Shown here one piece after another: positions 21,512 through 33,130 of a DNA stretch of 64,000 nt. The position numbers and the translations under genes are program-made. This DNA is from Telmatactis stephensoni. Its lineage: Eukaryota; Cnidaria; Anthozoa; Actiniaria; Isophelliidae. The notes beneath the pieces were generated by a model. The model had not been told where the DNA came from. It did not search any database and saw only the letters and a program-made list of their open reading frames with translations. Where the stretch lies: NCBI GenBank assembly GCA_029948255.1, contig JALIZF010001760.1, forward strand, positions 372,001-436,000, written 5' to 3'. Position 1 is the first letter of the stretch. The number at the start of each line of letters is the position of its first letter.

Positions 21512-22727
21512 ATCATGTAGTAGCTCAAACATTTAGGCTTTTAACTGTGTATTTGCATGGAGTTTCATTTTTGAGTCGCGGTCGTCATTATGGGCCGATT
21601 CTCTTACCGTCGTGTTTCATAATTTTGGCCTCTTGTTAATTCCTGAAAAAATCGATTGATTTCCACAAAACTTCAGATTTTGGATAAATAAATTACCATC
21701 ATTTTGACTGATAAGTCTTGAGAAAAGTTATCGAGTGCAAGTTGCGTGCCCTACGGCAAACTTACCATAAAAATAACGTTTCAAATACTGTTATAAGACA
21801 CATTGCTAAAGGGTTGGGAGAAATAGAATATGTTGATTTCGCACGCTTGGAAAGAAAATCCGTGGGTGCTCACAAAGATATCAGCGGTAATTAAATAAAT
21901 CTATGACACAGGTTAAGATCTTCAACGTCTTCAGACATGTAAACGTGGTGCGCTACAAAGCTGAAACTTACCAGTTTGAGCAAACCCATGTCGTGAGTGA
22001 GTGTCCAAAAGTACCTAAATCAGATACCGATGAAATCTATACGTGCGACGGACATGTATGAAAAAATGATAATTGGAAATTAAGTGAGAATACCCTGCCG
22101 ACGGCTAAATTTTCGCAATCCCAATTGCACAGAGATTCTCTTCCTCTGGAAACACGAGATGGAAACAAACATTTTTATCGTTTGATAATTATTCAATCAC
22201 CAGCTCTTTAGTCTTAACAAAAATCAACATGTGAGTTGAGTGTTGTATGTAGAGTATATTGAATGTAGTGGTAGCGAGTGTGAATGAGTCTCGGAGATAT
22301 TAGCAGTATTTGCTACTCTGAAATCCGAGGATAAACAAAAAGATTTGATTTTGATTCGAACAAGCGTCTGTGTGTCAGGAAATCGTAACCTACGCCACAA
22401 TTTTTTACAGTTACCGCTGACATCTTATTTTTGAGCCGCGGTTAAATTCAGATTTATACCGCATTTAAACTAATTTTTTTAGAGGCTTTTGCCTTTTGCC
22501 TTAGCTTCAAAATCCTTTTTATGAATCTTAAGATTCCTCTTTAATAAAGACTTCCTTTCTTCCTTCCTTCCCTATTTCCCTCCCAGCTTCTTTCCTTCCA
22601 AAGTACTTGTTTGCATCAAAATGATGTCTCTTGCTTTGGTTGGAAGGATAGTCAACTTAATTACAAGAATTATTAAAGCCGGGAACCTGAATAATTGGCT
22701 CGGAATCCGCTAGTATAACATGGCCAG
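21512..22727. other. Non-coding part of copy B
   Basis: From about 22040 it matches 11780-12010 of copy A (CACCAGCTCTTTAGTCTTAA). No gene. The block at 22555-22700 is inverted relative to copy A. Confidence 0.5.
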
Positions 22728-23360
22728 AAATTACCGACATCGTTTTTGAATTTATTAATCTACAAGCCGTTCAGTGCACATATGAATTAACTTTGATGCT
22801 TCTTCAATGAACACATACAAAAACAACAACAACAGCAACAACAACAAAAAAAAAACACTCAGCGTGAAGCGTTTTAAAAGTGAAAATGGTAACATAAAGA
22901 TTTCATATATTTGCTTCAAATTTAGTATGTTAAATATATAACAACCATATTTTGATAATCCATCTGGAAAAATAACGTTTATGCTTTCTATTTAGAGATA
23001 TGACGCTTTAAGTATGTGAATTTTCGCAAATTGGCAATGAGAACGCTAATTTCCCATGCATTCTATTTCTAGCTTACGAAAATACGAAAATACACATATA
23101 TTTAAAGCGTCATATCTCTAAATAGAAAGAGTGAACGTTATTTATCCAGATGGATTCACAAAACATGGTTGTTATGCATTACAAACACTAAATTGGAAGT
23201 AAATATATGAAATTTTATGTTTTCATGTTCACTTCTAAAATTTCACGTTGAGTGTTTTTTGGTTGATTTGTTTGTGCTCATTGAAGCACCAAAGTTAATT
23301 TATATGTGCACTGAACAGCTTGTAGTTTAATTACTTCAAAATCGATGTCCGTAATTTCGG
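22728..23360. repeat. Large foldback, copy B
   Basis: Counterpart of 13845-14490. The arms pair imperfectly around a centre near 23060 (TTTAAAGCGTCATATCTCTA and its inverse). It contains a short CAACAACAACAG run near 22820. Confidence 0.7.
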
Positions 23361-24058
23361 GCAATAAACATAACTTAAACTTGTAAGTTTGTATGTATGT
23401 ATTATTTTTACATTTTGAATGACACTTTTATATTGAAGACAATCAAACATGACAGTCGTCAGGACATTCTAGCTTACATCTGTTCAAAAATTAGGTTGGT
23501 ATAAACAGGTGAAACACTTTTGAATTTTTCTACCCATTTAATTAAAACATTTTATACACGGTGATGGTCACGTGACGCGTTTTTGCAACAATACAGAAAT
23601 CAGAAATGTTGGTAAGCTTAAGTAAGATTAAGACATAGTTGTGGTTTCAAACTATAAGGCGAATTTTCTGCCAGTTTTATACTTGTTGTTCTGTTGACTT
23701 CACGATCGATTTCTCCAACGGAGACTAGTTTTCGTTTAATGAAAGAGCAGACCTAACGGACTTTTTCCTTTCTTTGCCTCGTTTCAATTTTTCAAATTGA
23801 AGCTCTTTGTTCAGTTTAATTTCGTTATCAAAAATTCATTGATTTGCTATTTCAGTTTGAATTTGGAACAGAAGTCCTGTGTAATGACAAATATGACCCG
23901 TGGGACCCCTACAACATTCATTTTCTGGGCTGTTTGTTTATTTTTTAACCAATCATAAAACGGGTAGGCTTGTAAAATTCTGCTTCCGGAATTTTTTTTT
24001 TTTGAAAAAAATTCAGCCAATCAGAAAACGGTCCTATTTGGATTGAATCAGAGCCCTT
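23361..24058. other. End of copy B and non-coding spacer
   Basis: Homology to copy A ends near 23620 (GAAATCAGAAATGTTGGTAAG). No gene is seen beyond it. Confidence 0.4.
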
Positions 24059-24118
24059 CGGGGGTAGGTACTTCACATATGACCAATATAATATTGATCA
24101 TATGTGAAGTACCTACCC
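24059..24118. repeat. 60-bp near-perfect palindrome upstream of the mannosidase
   Basis: GGGGTAGGTACTTCACATAT at 24059 is mirrored by its reverse complement ending at 24118, with a short AT-rich centre (CCAATATAATATTG). CCTTCGGG flanks both sides. It ends about 400 bp before the mannosidase ATG. It may be a small foldback or a structured promoter element. Confidence 0.8.
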
Positions 24119-24516
24119 CTTCGGGAATGCCTTCCGCTGGACGGTATCACCGCGGGCTCTGGGGACGAGAATGCAACATAGTTCAATTCTGGTAGGGATT
24201 CCTGTGGTGGAAGCCTTACGACGTCCTCCGTTGAAAGTGGGTTACCAGAAAAAAAGTACGTGGTTTTACGACTAACTTTTTTTACGGCCTTAATAGCGTT
24301 TAATCTTTCTATTTCTACGGCTAACGGCTAAATTTAGGCCGTTTTACGGCTAACGGTTGAGTTTGAGTTTGAGGGACGTGCGGGCTTCCTGCTCTAACCT
24401 CATCGAGAAAGACTAAAACCAAGAGATTTTCAGACGAGGAACGCCTAATCAAAAACCTAAATGGCTCTCGTGACTTTCGTGTGACTTATTTAGCTTCAAG
24501 TTGGGAAAGGAAAAAG
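24119..24516 (+). promoter_or_regulatory. Presumed promoter and 5' UTR of the alpha-mannosidase
   Basis: It holds a 51-bp gag-derived fragment (24181-24231) and a segment with repeated TTACGGCTAACGG (about 24285-24360). No TATA box or CpG-dense region is obvious. The transcription start is not identifiable. The assignment rests only on position upstream of the ATG at 24517. Confidence 0.35.
24181..24231 (-). mobile_element. Short BEL/Pao gag fragment
   Basis: The 51 bp beginning GTTCAATTCTGGTAGGGATT match 16882-16932 almost exactly. They also match the inverse of the gag at about 31395-31450. It is a third piece of the same dispersed gag family. Confidence 0.7.
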
Positions 24517-27500
24517 ATGGGGGTTGCCAGAGATTTTCCTTATTTTTACGGAACTCTGCTTCTTAGCCTTTTCCTTTGTTCCTCAGCGTTTGAATGCGCC
24601 AAAAATAGGGAATCCAGTAGCTCACCAAAACTTCAAGTTCATATCGTACCTCACACACATGATGATGTTGGATGGCTGAAAACTGTTGATCAATACTACT
24701 ATGGCGCAAATAATTCTATCCAGCATGCTGGTGTGCAGTATATCCTGGATTCTGTTATCCCAGAACTGGATGCAGACCCCAATAAAAGGTTTATTTATGT
24801 CGAAATAGCATTCTTTAAGCGCTGGTGGGACCAGCAAAACGTGGAGATGGAAGAGAAACTGTCAAAAAATTGGTTCTTCAAAAACGACTCGAGTTCATCA
24901 ATGGTGGATGGTGTATGAACGACGAAGCAGCAACTCACTACAATGCAATCATTGATCAAATGACTGTAGGGTTAAAGTTTATCAAAGATACATTTGGTGA
25001 TGAAGCTCGTCCGAGAATCGCCTGGCATATCGATCCCTTTGGTCACTCGAATGAGCAAGCTTCCTTGTTCTCACAAATGTCATTTGACGGTTTCTTCTTC
25101 GGTCGTATCGACTACGCTGATAAAGAACTGAGGCTAAAGCAGCAGCGAATGGAGATGGTCTGGCGTGGAAGCAAAAGTGGAAATCTTGGCAAAAATTCAG
25201 ATATTTTTGCAGGTGTATTGTATAACGGATACAATCCACCGACTGGGTTTTGCTTTGATCAGTTTTGTACCGACCAACCGATCATGGATGACCCGAATTT
25301 GGAGGACATGAACGTCAAACAGAAAACGAAGGAGTTTATTCAATATGTCTGCGATCAAGCAAAAGACTATAAAAGTAACAACATTATGATCACCATGGGC
25401 TCAGATTTTATGTACGAAAATGCTAATTTGTGGTTTAAAAATCTGGATATCTTATTGAAATACGTTAATCAGGTAGCGTGATGTTGTTGGGTTGTTGTAG
25501 ATTATCTGCTGTGAAGGAGGCATTTGTTTTTGTTTATACTATTTTATCCCATGCCAGAATAATTACAGCAAATTGGCACAATGTATCATGGGAAGGATAG
25601 TTGAATACTGCCAAATATACAACAGCTTTCCTGCTTCTGATTGGCTGTATTTTTTCTGGTGTACTGGGATAAAAGTCAATACTGAAGCAGAATCAGAAGT
25701 CAGAATTTAGATTAAAGTGACTTTTATAAACATTTAACAGTAAAAACTAGTAGGGATGACAGTGACTTTGATAATGATGTCAGTGACATCAAAATGTCAG
25801 TTAATGTTATCACTACTTTTTACTGTGAAATCAAAATTTATTCACTCTAAAAATCTTGCCATCAAAATTATGTTTTATGTCATTATATAACTATGACATA
25901 ATTTTACCAAATAAGGATGAGAGAACTAAGCAAATATGAGGCCGTATTACATAGTTGAAAGCTGGTTTGCCATACTTTTATATAAAACAATTGGAAAATA
26001 GGGGAAACTAAGAAGCAGTTATATAATACATAGAGGATATTACATGGCCGCGCAGAGATACTAATTTTATCTTCGAGTGTTCAATTGATATCTCACGAGT
26101 GAGCGCAGCGAACGAGTGAGAGAGATTCAATACGAGAAATAAAATTCGTATCTCACCAAGCGACCATGTTAAGGTTCTGTTTATTTATAAATATCAATGA
26201 AATATCCGCAGGATCAGGTGAAGAAATTTTAAGGCCATTGTGATTGGTTGAATAGCAAGGGTATCAGTAGCAACGGTGAGCTTCACATGTGAAGGAATAA
26301 CAATGATATCTTCACATGTGATTGATATCAAGTTTTCGACACTGGAGAAAACCTGGTATCTCATCGATATCTATATAATAAATACCATTTATTAGATATT
26401 TTCTTGTATATCACAGGCTGGCATTTTACTCATTGCTCATATTTTGCCTTGCCTAAAGGCTCGGCAAAATACATATGTGACTCATAAAATATTGGCTGGT
26501 AATATACGAGAAAATATCTAATAAGTGGTATGTATTTACATTTTTGTAAAATGACTTAACTGCATTTCAACCAATGTTTATGCAATAAAATATTTTAAAT
26601 ATGTATTGTTTAGATAAGCATAATTTTGATTTTGAAAGTTTAAAAAACTAAAACTTCTAGATTTTTTCCAAAAGATTGACACCTTTTATTATAATAATGT
26701 GAATTATTATTCATATTGTTTCTTTGTTTCCTTAGGACAATCGAGTGCATGCATTTTATTCAACACCAACAACCTATCTCAACATGGTTCACAATAGTAA
26801 TTTGACTTGGGGTCTGAAAACTGATGATTTCTTTCCTTATGCTGACTGTCCTCATTGCTACTGGACTGGCTACTTCACCAGCAGACCAACGCTAAAGAGA
26901 TATGTTAGATACAATAACAACTTACTACAGGTACAATTCCTGAGAATTTCTTTGCATGTTATTGATGTAGTAATTCTTCATCTCTGATCAAGAATACAAA
27001 GGAAATTTCAGAGGAAATCCATATCAAGGAAATCTCATTGTACAGACACACACACTGGGCCATGTTGTTCAAAAGTAGGATAGTGCTTACCCTGGGTTAA
27101 ATCTAAAGAAAACCATTGGCATTAACCCTGAGTTAACACTAACTCACTTTCAAATGACCAGGCCTTGGTGAACATGAGGAATAAATGAGACTACATATAC
27201 TGGGAACTCCATGACATACTTTCCCTGAATAGTGGTGTGGGTTCTTTTAAATCTTCCCTGTAATGTAATGTGTAGTGTAAATAAACAGGTCTACTGATTA
27301 ACATCCTTATCTCAAAGACATGAAGGTCTAAACATTTGCAGAAGATATTGCAAAGACAGCATCTTTTAAGACGCAGGGTAATGGTCCAGCAGGGACTCAA
27401 ATCAAATTGAAAGACTGATGCTAAACTGGGCAGTGTTTTTATTATAAGTTGGCAATATTTTTATAATTCCTGCTCACAAATTAGCTAACAAAGATATAAC

Positions 27501-29819
27501 TTACTTGCTTTTCAAGCCTTAGCCCTTTGTTAGAGTAAGGGCTAAGACAAGGGCTAAGGCTCAGAACGTCAGTAAGTTGTATCTCCTTTTTTACGGTGTT
27601 ACAAATTTCCGTTCATCCCTTGTAACAGATATAGTTTTGGAAACCAAGATATATTTCATTGAATTCAACAACTTTCCTTTGGGAATCCTGCGTAATCAAA
27701 GAGAGGACTTTGGAAATGAAAGAACACACTTCTTCCTTTTGTTTCAATTTACCCAAAATTCAGAATTGATTTCTTTTGGTTTTCCTGAAACTCTAAACTT
27801 CTTTACTTTCCCTATACCTATATTTAGGCCTGCAAGCAGTTAGAAGTATTCAATGGAGCAGGTCAATCAGGTCGTCCATCATCTGACTTGCTACGAAGAG
27901 CTATGGGTGTTGCGCAGCATCATGACGCAGTCAGTGGGACATCAAAACAACATGTTGCTGATGACTACGCCAAAAGGATTGCAATAGGAGCTGCTCAGTG
28001 CCAGGTAATTACAGAAATGCAATAATCTTAGTTTGGAAAATAACCACAAATTTTGAGGTTGATATTTTTAATGTCTTAATAATAATTTTTTCGTGTTCTT
28101 TTGTAGTCATTAATGAGCGATGTACTTGGAAAATACTCCGTTTTGGACAAAACAGGCGACGCTCCTTCATTTACATTCTGTGATCTTCTTAACGTGAGTT
28201 CCTGTGCTCTGACTGAATCCAGTAAAAACATCGTGGTGACCATCTATAATCCTCTTGCTCGTGGTATTTCTACATATGTACGTCTTCCAGTTGTGTCTAG
28301 CTCACTGGCAGTCTACGATCCCGAAGGAGAATTTATCAAGGGTCAGATTCTACCGATCTCCAATGAAACCAAAGAAGTTCGCGAACTTCAACACCTTTCA
28401 AAGAGCACGTCAAATTATGAGCTTGTTTTCCCAATCTCATTACCAGCACTCGGGTTTGCATGTTACTTTGTAAACAGTAGCAAGTCAAAGCACGTGACAG
28501 CTCGATTATCACGTGTCCTAAAACCAACACGCAAAGCTGATCAAAATATTGTCATCGCAAACGAATTTGTAAAAATTGAGTTTTCCAAGGACACTGGATT
28601 GTTAACCAGCATTACTGATTTGAAGTCTAATGTGGAAACTTCTGTGAATCAACAATTTTATTGGTACAACGCGAGTGTTGGGAATAAAGAAAGTGGGCAA
28701 CCCTCAGGGGCCTATATTTTCAGGCCAAACTCTTCCCGTGTCTTTACCGTCTCAAAGGACGGCAAGGCCGCCATTAGCGTTATCAAGGGGCCTTTGGTCC
28801 AAGAAGTCAGACAAGTTTTCTCACCATATATAAGTCAAGTTGTTCGTCTCTACACGGATGAGCGACATGTGGAGTTCGAGTACACTGTTGGCCCAATCCC
28901 AGTGAATGACAGTCTTGGTAAAGAGATAATTTCCCGCTTTGACACAGACATCAAATCCAGCAGTGTGTACTTTACTGATGCCAATGGACGAGAGATGCAA
29001 AAAAGAAGAAGGAACTTTAGGCCGACCTGGAAACTGAACATTACTGAGCCCGTTGCTGGAAACTACTACCCTGTAAACAGCAGAATGTATATTAAAGATA
29101 GCACTAAGCAGTTTACAGTGTTGACGGAGAGGTCTCTTGGTGGTGCAAGTATGAAGGATGGCTCAGTAGAACTAATGCTACACCGTCGACTGTTAAAGGA
29201 TGACAAACGTGGTGTCGGTGAGCCTCTTGATGAAAAAGGAATAAGTGGCAAGGGCCTGATTGCCCGTGGTAAACTTGCTGTTGTGCTTGCCCCACCTGCT
29301 GACTCTGCAGCTCTTCATCGCGACCTTGGCGAGAAAATGCTTCTTGGGCCAGTCCTGGGGTTCACTGAATATCCATCGACAGTTGAAGCATGGATAAACA
29401 AGCATAAAACACTCTACAGCGGTCTGAAACGTGAGCTTCCACCAAACATTCACCTCTTGACGTTAGAGACTATGGACCAGCATGTACTCATAAGGGTGGA
29501 GCACCAGTTTGAAGCGGGTGAGGATACTAAGTTATCTTCCCCAGTGAACATTTCCTTTGATGGTCTTTTCGCTGATTTTGACGTCGTGTCAGTTGTTGAG
29601 CTAAATCTATCAGCAAATCAGGAATTGAAGGACAAAAAAGCTATGAAATGGATCATTAAATCGCCAAAGAAGCTCAAGAAGCACATGAGTGGAGGAAAGA
29701 GGCACAAGTGTTTGAATTCAGCCAAATCGTATTTTGAATTGAAGCCAATGCAAATCCGCACCTTTTCTGCCACCATAAAGTATCATTTACGTGTACGACG
29801 ACTTTATCAAAAGTCGTAA
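24517..29819 (+). CDS. MAN2B1: Lysosomal alpha-mannosidase (GH38), four exons, one frameshift
   Basis: Exons are 24517-25472, 26736-26930, 27828-28004 and 28107-29819, all with GT-AG junctions in phase 0. The predicted product is about 1012 aa, the usual length of the animal enzyme. It removes alpha-linked mannose from N-glycans during glycoprotein turnover in the lysosome. A signal peptide follows the start ([20 protein letters not shown]). Zinc ligands lie in PHTHDDVGW (His48, Asp50) and AQHHDAVSG (residues 412-420). The nucleophile is Asp172 in [10 protein letters not shown]. The C-terminal beta domains are in exon 4. In exon 1, reading after QQNVEM (residue 111) must shift past two extra bases, about 24850-24851 in GGAAGAGAAA, to continue RETVKK. 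Without this the product ends after about 133 aa. Sequencing or assembly error, or a recent null allele, are both possible. Confidence 0.93.
26039..26170. repeat. Foldback in mannosidase intron 1
   Basis: The sequence from TTACATGGCCGCGCAGAGAT to ATCTCACCAAGCGACCATGT forms imperfect arms of about 60 bp around a GAGTGAGCGCAGCGAACGAG centre. It belongs to the same foldback type as 15229-15352. Confidence 0.75.
26379..26537. mobile_element. 159-bp MITE in mannosidase intron 1
   Basis: The arms TAAATACCATTTATTAGATA and its inverse (TATCTAATAAGTGGTATGTATTTA) extend imperfectly for about 75 bp. They meet at TTGCCTTGCCTAAAGGCTCGGC. It is non-coding and sits in the intron without touching splice sites. 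Confidence 0.75.
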
Positions 29820-29991
29820 GCGAAGGTCTAACTAAATCAATACTGTCATCTATTGTTTAAATTAGATTTAAATTATAAAAATGGCACTCGAAAACTTGGA
29901 AAACAACGATAACTAAAGATCCAGACACACGAGGTAGTAAGTGAGAGTGTGTGCAATGTTTTTCAAAGTTTTGTGTAAAAGTTAAGTCCAT

Positions 29992-30143
29992 GATTCTCAA
30001 ATCTGCTTACAAGTATTCAGTAGTCCTTCATGCACTTCAACTTCAAGTTTAGGGACTTGTTTTGTAATGTTTATTGGACCTTTCTAAACTGGAAGTTGGT
30101 GTGTGTGAAGGACTACTGAATACTCGTAAGCAGATTTGAGAAC
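29992..30143. repeat. Long hairpin 170 bp after the mannosidase stop
   Basis: ATTCTCAAATCTGCTTAC and AGTATTCAGTAGTCCTTCA are mirrored by TGAAGGACTACTGAATACT and GTAAGCAGATTTGAGAA. The arms are about 40 bp with one or two mismatches and enclose a 70-bp loop that pairs partly. It may be a MITE in the 3' UTR or a hairpin RNA source. Confidence 0.7.
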
Positions 30144-31244
30144 CACAAAAGTCCAAAAGAAAAACCCTAGGATCCATCGTGGACCAATCTTAACAGAATT
30201 TGACCCCATTTTATTTGAAGAAGCCCCCACTCCTCCCATGAAGAAGAGCTAAGACAACTCGAATTTAGACCAAGAGAGGAAATATTTGGAAGAATAATGG
30301 AATTAATTATGTCCTTTAAGGTCTCGATTGAGAATATATCTAAAAGTTATGTCCAACCAGTTGACAACGGTGGTGCACAACAAATAGCATCGTTTAGCAA
30401 AGAAATGATGGCTGTGCAGAAACACTGCTTTTCCTGTACCATTTGCGTGAAGTAACTTTCAGTTTCTGGAAAAGTTGCAGCATGTGACATCGCAAAATTT
30501 AACCATCTTATTACATGCAACGTTGAAACAAAAAGGAATTTTAGTGTGTCACAAACAGCTGGAGAAATGGTTTTGGCAGAAAACAGTGTTCAGAGATTGA
30601 AGCGTTTCGATCTGATCGCGGCGATTGCTAAACAAACCTAAACATATTTCTGCAATCGAAGTGATGATATGTAAACTGGAAACTGAAGGCGTTCAACATA
30701 AATAGTACTAAATATGCTATTTTATGGTTATTTCGACTATTTCTATTTGCTTTAATTAGGGCTATTTAGCAAACATTTAAAGGTGCAAAAATTACTACAC
30801 TCTAATCAGGGCAAGAGTTCATAATAAAATAAAATAGAAATAAGGTAATTGAGTTTATAGTGAAATATCTAAAGATAACTTTAAGTACATTTCGTGAAGA
30901 ATTGGTGTGTATTCTTTTTCCTTAATTTATATATAAATAAATTAATATAAGTAGTTAGAAAAATAAATGTTCAGATTTTGGGTGAATGACAAATAAATCG
31001 TACACCATGAAATGAACTTCCTGTGTTCTAGTTTATCACGTAGATAAGTTCGCGAATGCGTGTTAAGAACATGACTGCGATTTTCGACTGAAACAGAAAA
31101 CGAAGCTGGATTTTCAACCGAGGCGTCCCCCTACGCCGGGAGTGCCTGGGTAATAATTGTTGAAAACGCAGTGAAATTAAACAAGATGGCAATTCTCTTG
31201 ACCAATATTTCATTTCATTTCTTAATTTTATTTCTAAGAACATG
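30144..31244. other. Non-coding stretch
   Basis: No supported gene. It is AT-rich, with AATAAAATAAAATAG near 30825. Confidence 0.4.
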
Positions 31245-31954
31245 CTATATCTGCAGAAGAGAATTTGGATGACATAGTAATACCCCCTCCACCGATGGTT
31301 TCTGATTTTGGAATGTGTAAAGTGAAAGATATCGCAAATCCTCTAAATACGTCAACACCTGTTGTTGGGACAGATCAACCACAGGAAACCCAATCACAAA
31401 CGGAGGACGTCGTACGGCTTCCACCACGGGAATCCCTACCAGAATTGGAGGCCGAAACCGACGAGTCTCGACTAAACGAGGCCCAACCGCCAACAAAGGA
31501 GTACAAAGAGCCGAAACCGCTACACAATCAACACAACCGTCACTCGTCTACTGACAAAAGCACATCCATCACGGAGGCGATCGTAGCTACTCTGGAGAAA
31601 ATGATCATGAGCATAGAACACGACCTACCTACTGCCCAAGACGTAAAATGTGATGGAGCACCTGAGAAGTACCCGTCGTTCCGACTGAGATTTAAACAGT
31701 TCGTCGAGTCGAGGCCGCTGGAGGACACTGTAAAGATGACACGACTCCTACAATTTCTTGAAGGATCAGCCTTGGCAGCGGTGCCAACAATACCCGGGGA
31801 TCTCGATAAAGCGTTAATGATAATGGAGGACAGGTTCGGACGCCCACACCATGTTGTTAAGGCTTGCGTTGATTCCATGACGAGGGACCATGCTATATCA
31901 CCTAATGATCGACAAGCACTCTGTCGCTTTTGGCGGGATCTTGCACCTTCATAG
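31245..31954 (+). pseudogene. BEL/Pao gag, truncated (DUF1759-like)
   Basis: The open frame from about 31268 gives 229 aa. The N-terminal part is linker-like and rich in Pro, Glu and Thr. From about residue 120 it has the capsid-like signature of BEL/Pao gag (LPTAQDVK, YPSFRLRFKQFVESR, LLQFLEGSA, DRFGRPHHVV). The family is usually followed by zinc knuckles, protease, reverse transcriptase, RNase H and integrase. Here the frame ends in TAG at 31952-31954 and no pol follows. No LTRs were found. It matches the fragments at 16696-17128 and 24181-24231. Confidence 0.8.
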
Positions 31955-32862
31955 GCGGCGTGTGTTGCCAAATTTCCCGCCATTGAAACAAAAGCAATTG
32001 TTCAAAGTACTGAAGTGAAGCTTTGACAAAGTAACTGCAGCAAACTGGAGTTTCTGTGTTTATTACCTCAATGGAATATAAATTAAAGAAATACTTTTTT
32101 TCCTACTTGAGGTCCAACGCGGTCAAGTGAAGAAGCCTAGACTATATATTTACAAAGAAAAGCAGCTCAAAACGGCTTTTTGGTACAACTACAGATTTAG
32201 CCGCCATTTGCTAAACTCGTCTAGAATTGCCAAAAATTCACCGTATAAAATGAAGAGATTCAGTTTTTCTCTTGAAAAATCCAAGCTTGGACTTGAAATT
32301 CTGGGAATGAGTAATTTTATCTTCATTTGGACAAAAGTGAGAAGTAAATACAGATTTTTGCTACTGAATTGGACGTAGAAATCGATACCACATGGAGGGC
32401 TTACTTGCTGGACTCGTCAAAACTGTATGTTTTCACAAAATGTTCAACAATAGACCAGTTTCAAAATTACTTGATACCAAGGCTAAAGTGGATAAAACAA
32501 AAGAAATGCTGGTCATGGCTGGCTGGTTTCTTTTGTTTATTCATGTTAGCCTCGTTGTCAAGCAAATTTTGAAAGTGGTCTATACATTTTTTATTTGAAT
32601 GAAATTCCTCGGAAAAGCATTTAGTCCTTAGAAATAAGAAAATTTAGAGTTTTCTAAAGCTGGGAAACTTTAGTTGATTGATTTCTGGTTTCATTGCTTC
32701 GCCCAACTAATATTGGCCAAGTGTTAAACTTAGTGTCGAGTTTGTGACACAATTTGTTTCATGTGTATTATTAATAAGTAATCATACGATCTCTCATTCA
32801 GTTTGGAATTAATTTACACTCGTATGTTTTTCAAAGATCTCCAATTTCACTCGATTTAAGGA
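31955..32862. other. Non-coding stretch; start of copy C near 32780
   Basis: No gene. From about 32780 the sequence is the inverse of the distal end of copy A (14800-14950). Confidence 0.4.
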
Positions 32863-33130
32863 ACAAGTGTAGCTCAGTTGGCTTAGTGTGCGGCTTAGCT
32901 TTCTGACAGCTGAGAGGTCCGAGTTCGATTCCCAGTCACCTCGCACTTGTTTCGACTTCTTTCGATTCCATTCCGTGTAGCTTTAAGTAACAATGTGTAG
33001 CTTTAACGGAGCACTGAAGAGAGGGGGATAAAGAGCGCACCGTTGGCTAGCTCAGACCAGCTTAATTTTAGCTGAAGGATCTACCGAAGGTAAATATAGT
33101 GCTTTGCCCTACGGGCTCGTGCAATTTTGA
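32863..33130 (+). mobile_element. tRNA-derived SINE inserted in copy C
   Basis: The head resembles a tRNA. ACAAGTG (32863) pairs with CACTTGT (32944-32950), an A box (TAGCTCAGTTGG, 32870-32881) and a B box (AGTTCGATTCC, about 32923) are both present. The anticodon-arm loop is too large for a working tRNA. An unrelated body runs to about 33130. In copy A the flanking sequences are contiguous (about 14840-14930), so this is an insertion. RNA polymerase III would transcribe an intact copy. Confidence 0.7.

Noticed and set aside
24840..24860. Programmed ribosomal frameshift in the alpha-mannosidase
   Set aside because: No slippery heptamer or downstream structure, and the family has no such mechanism; error or mutation is simpler.
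28850..29453. Minus-strand frames of 60-86 codons in mannosidase exon 4
   Set aside because: Antisense shadows of a clear GH38 exon; no conserved features.
32863..32950. Functional tRNA gene
   Set aside because: A and B boxes and acceptor pairing are present, but the anticodon loop is oversized and the sequence runs into a SINE body.
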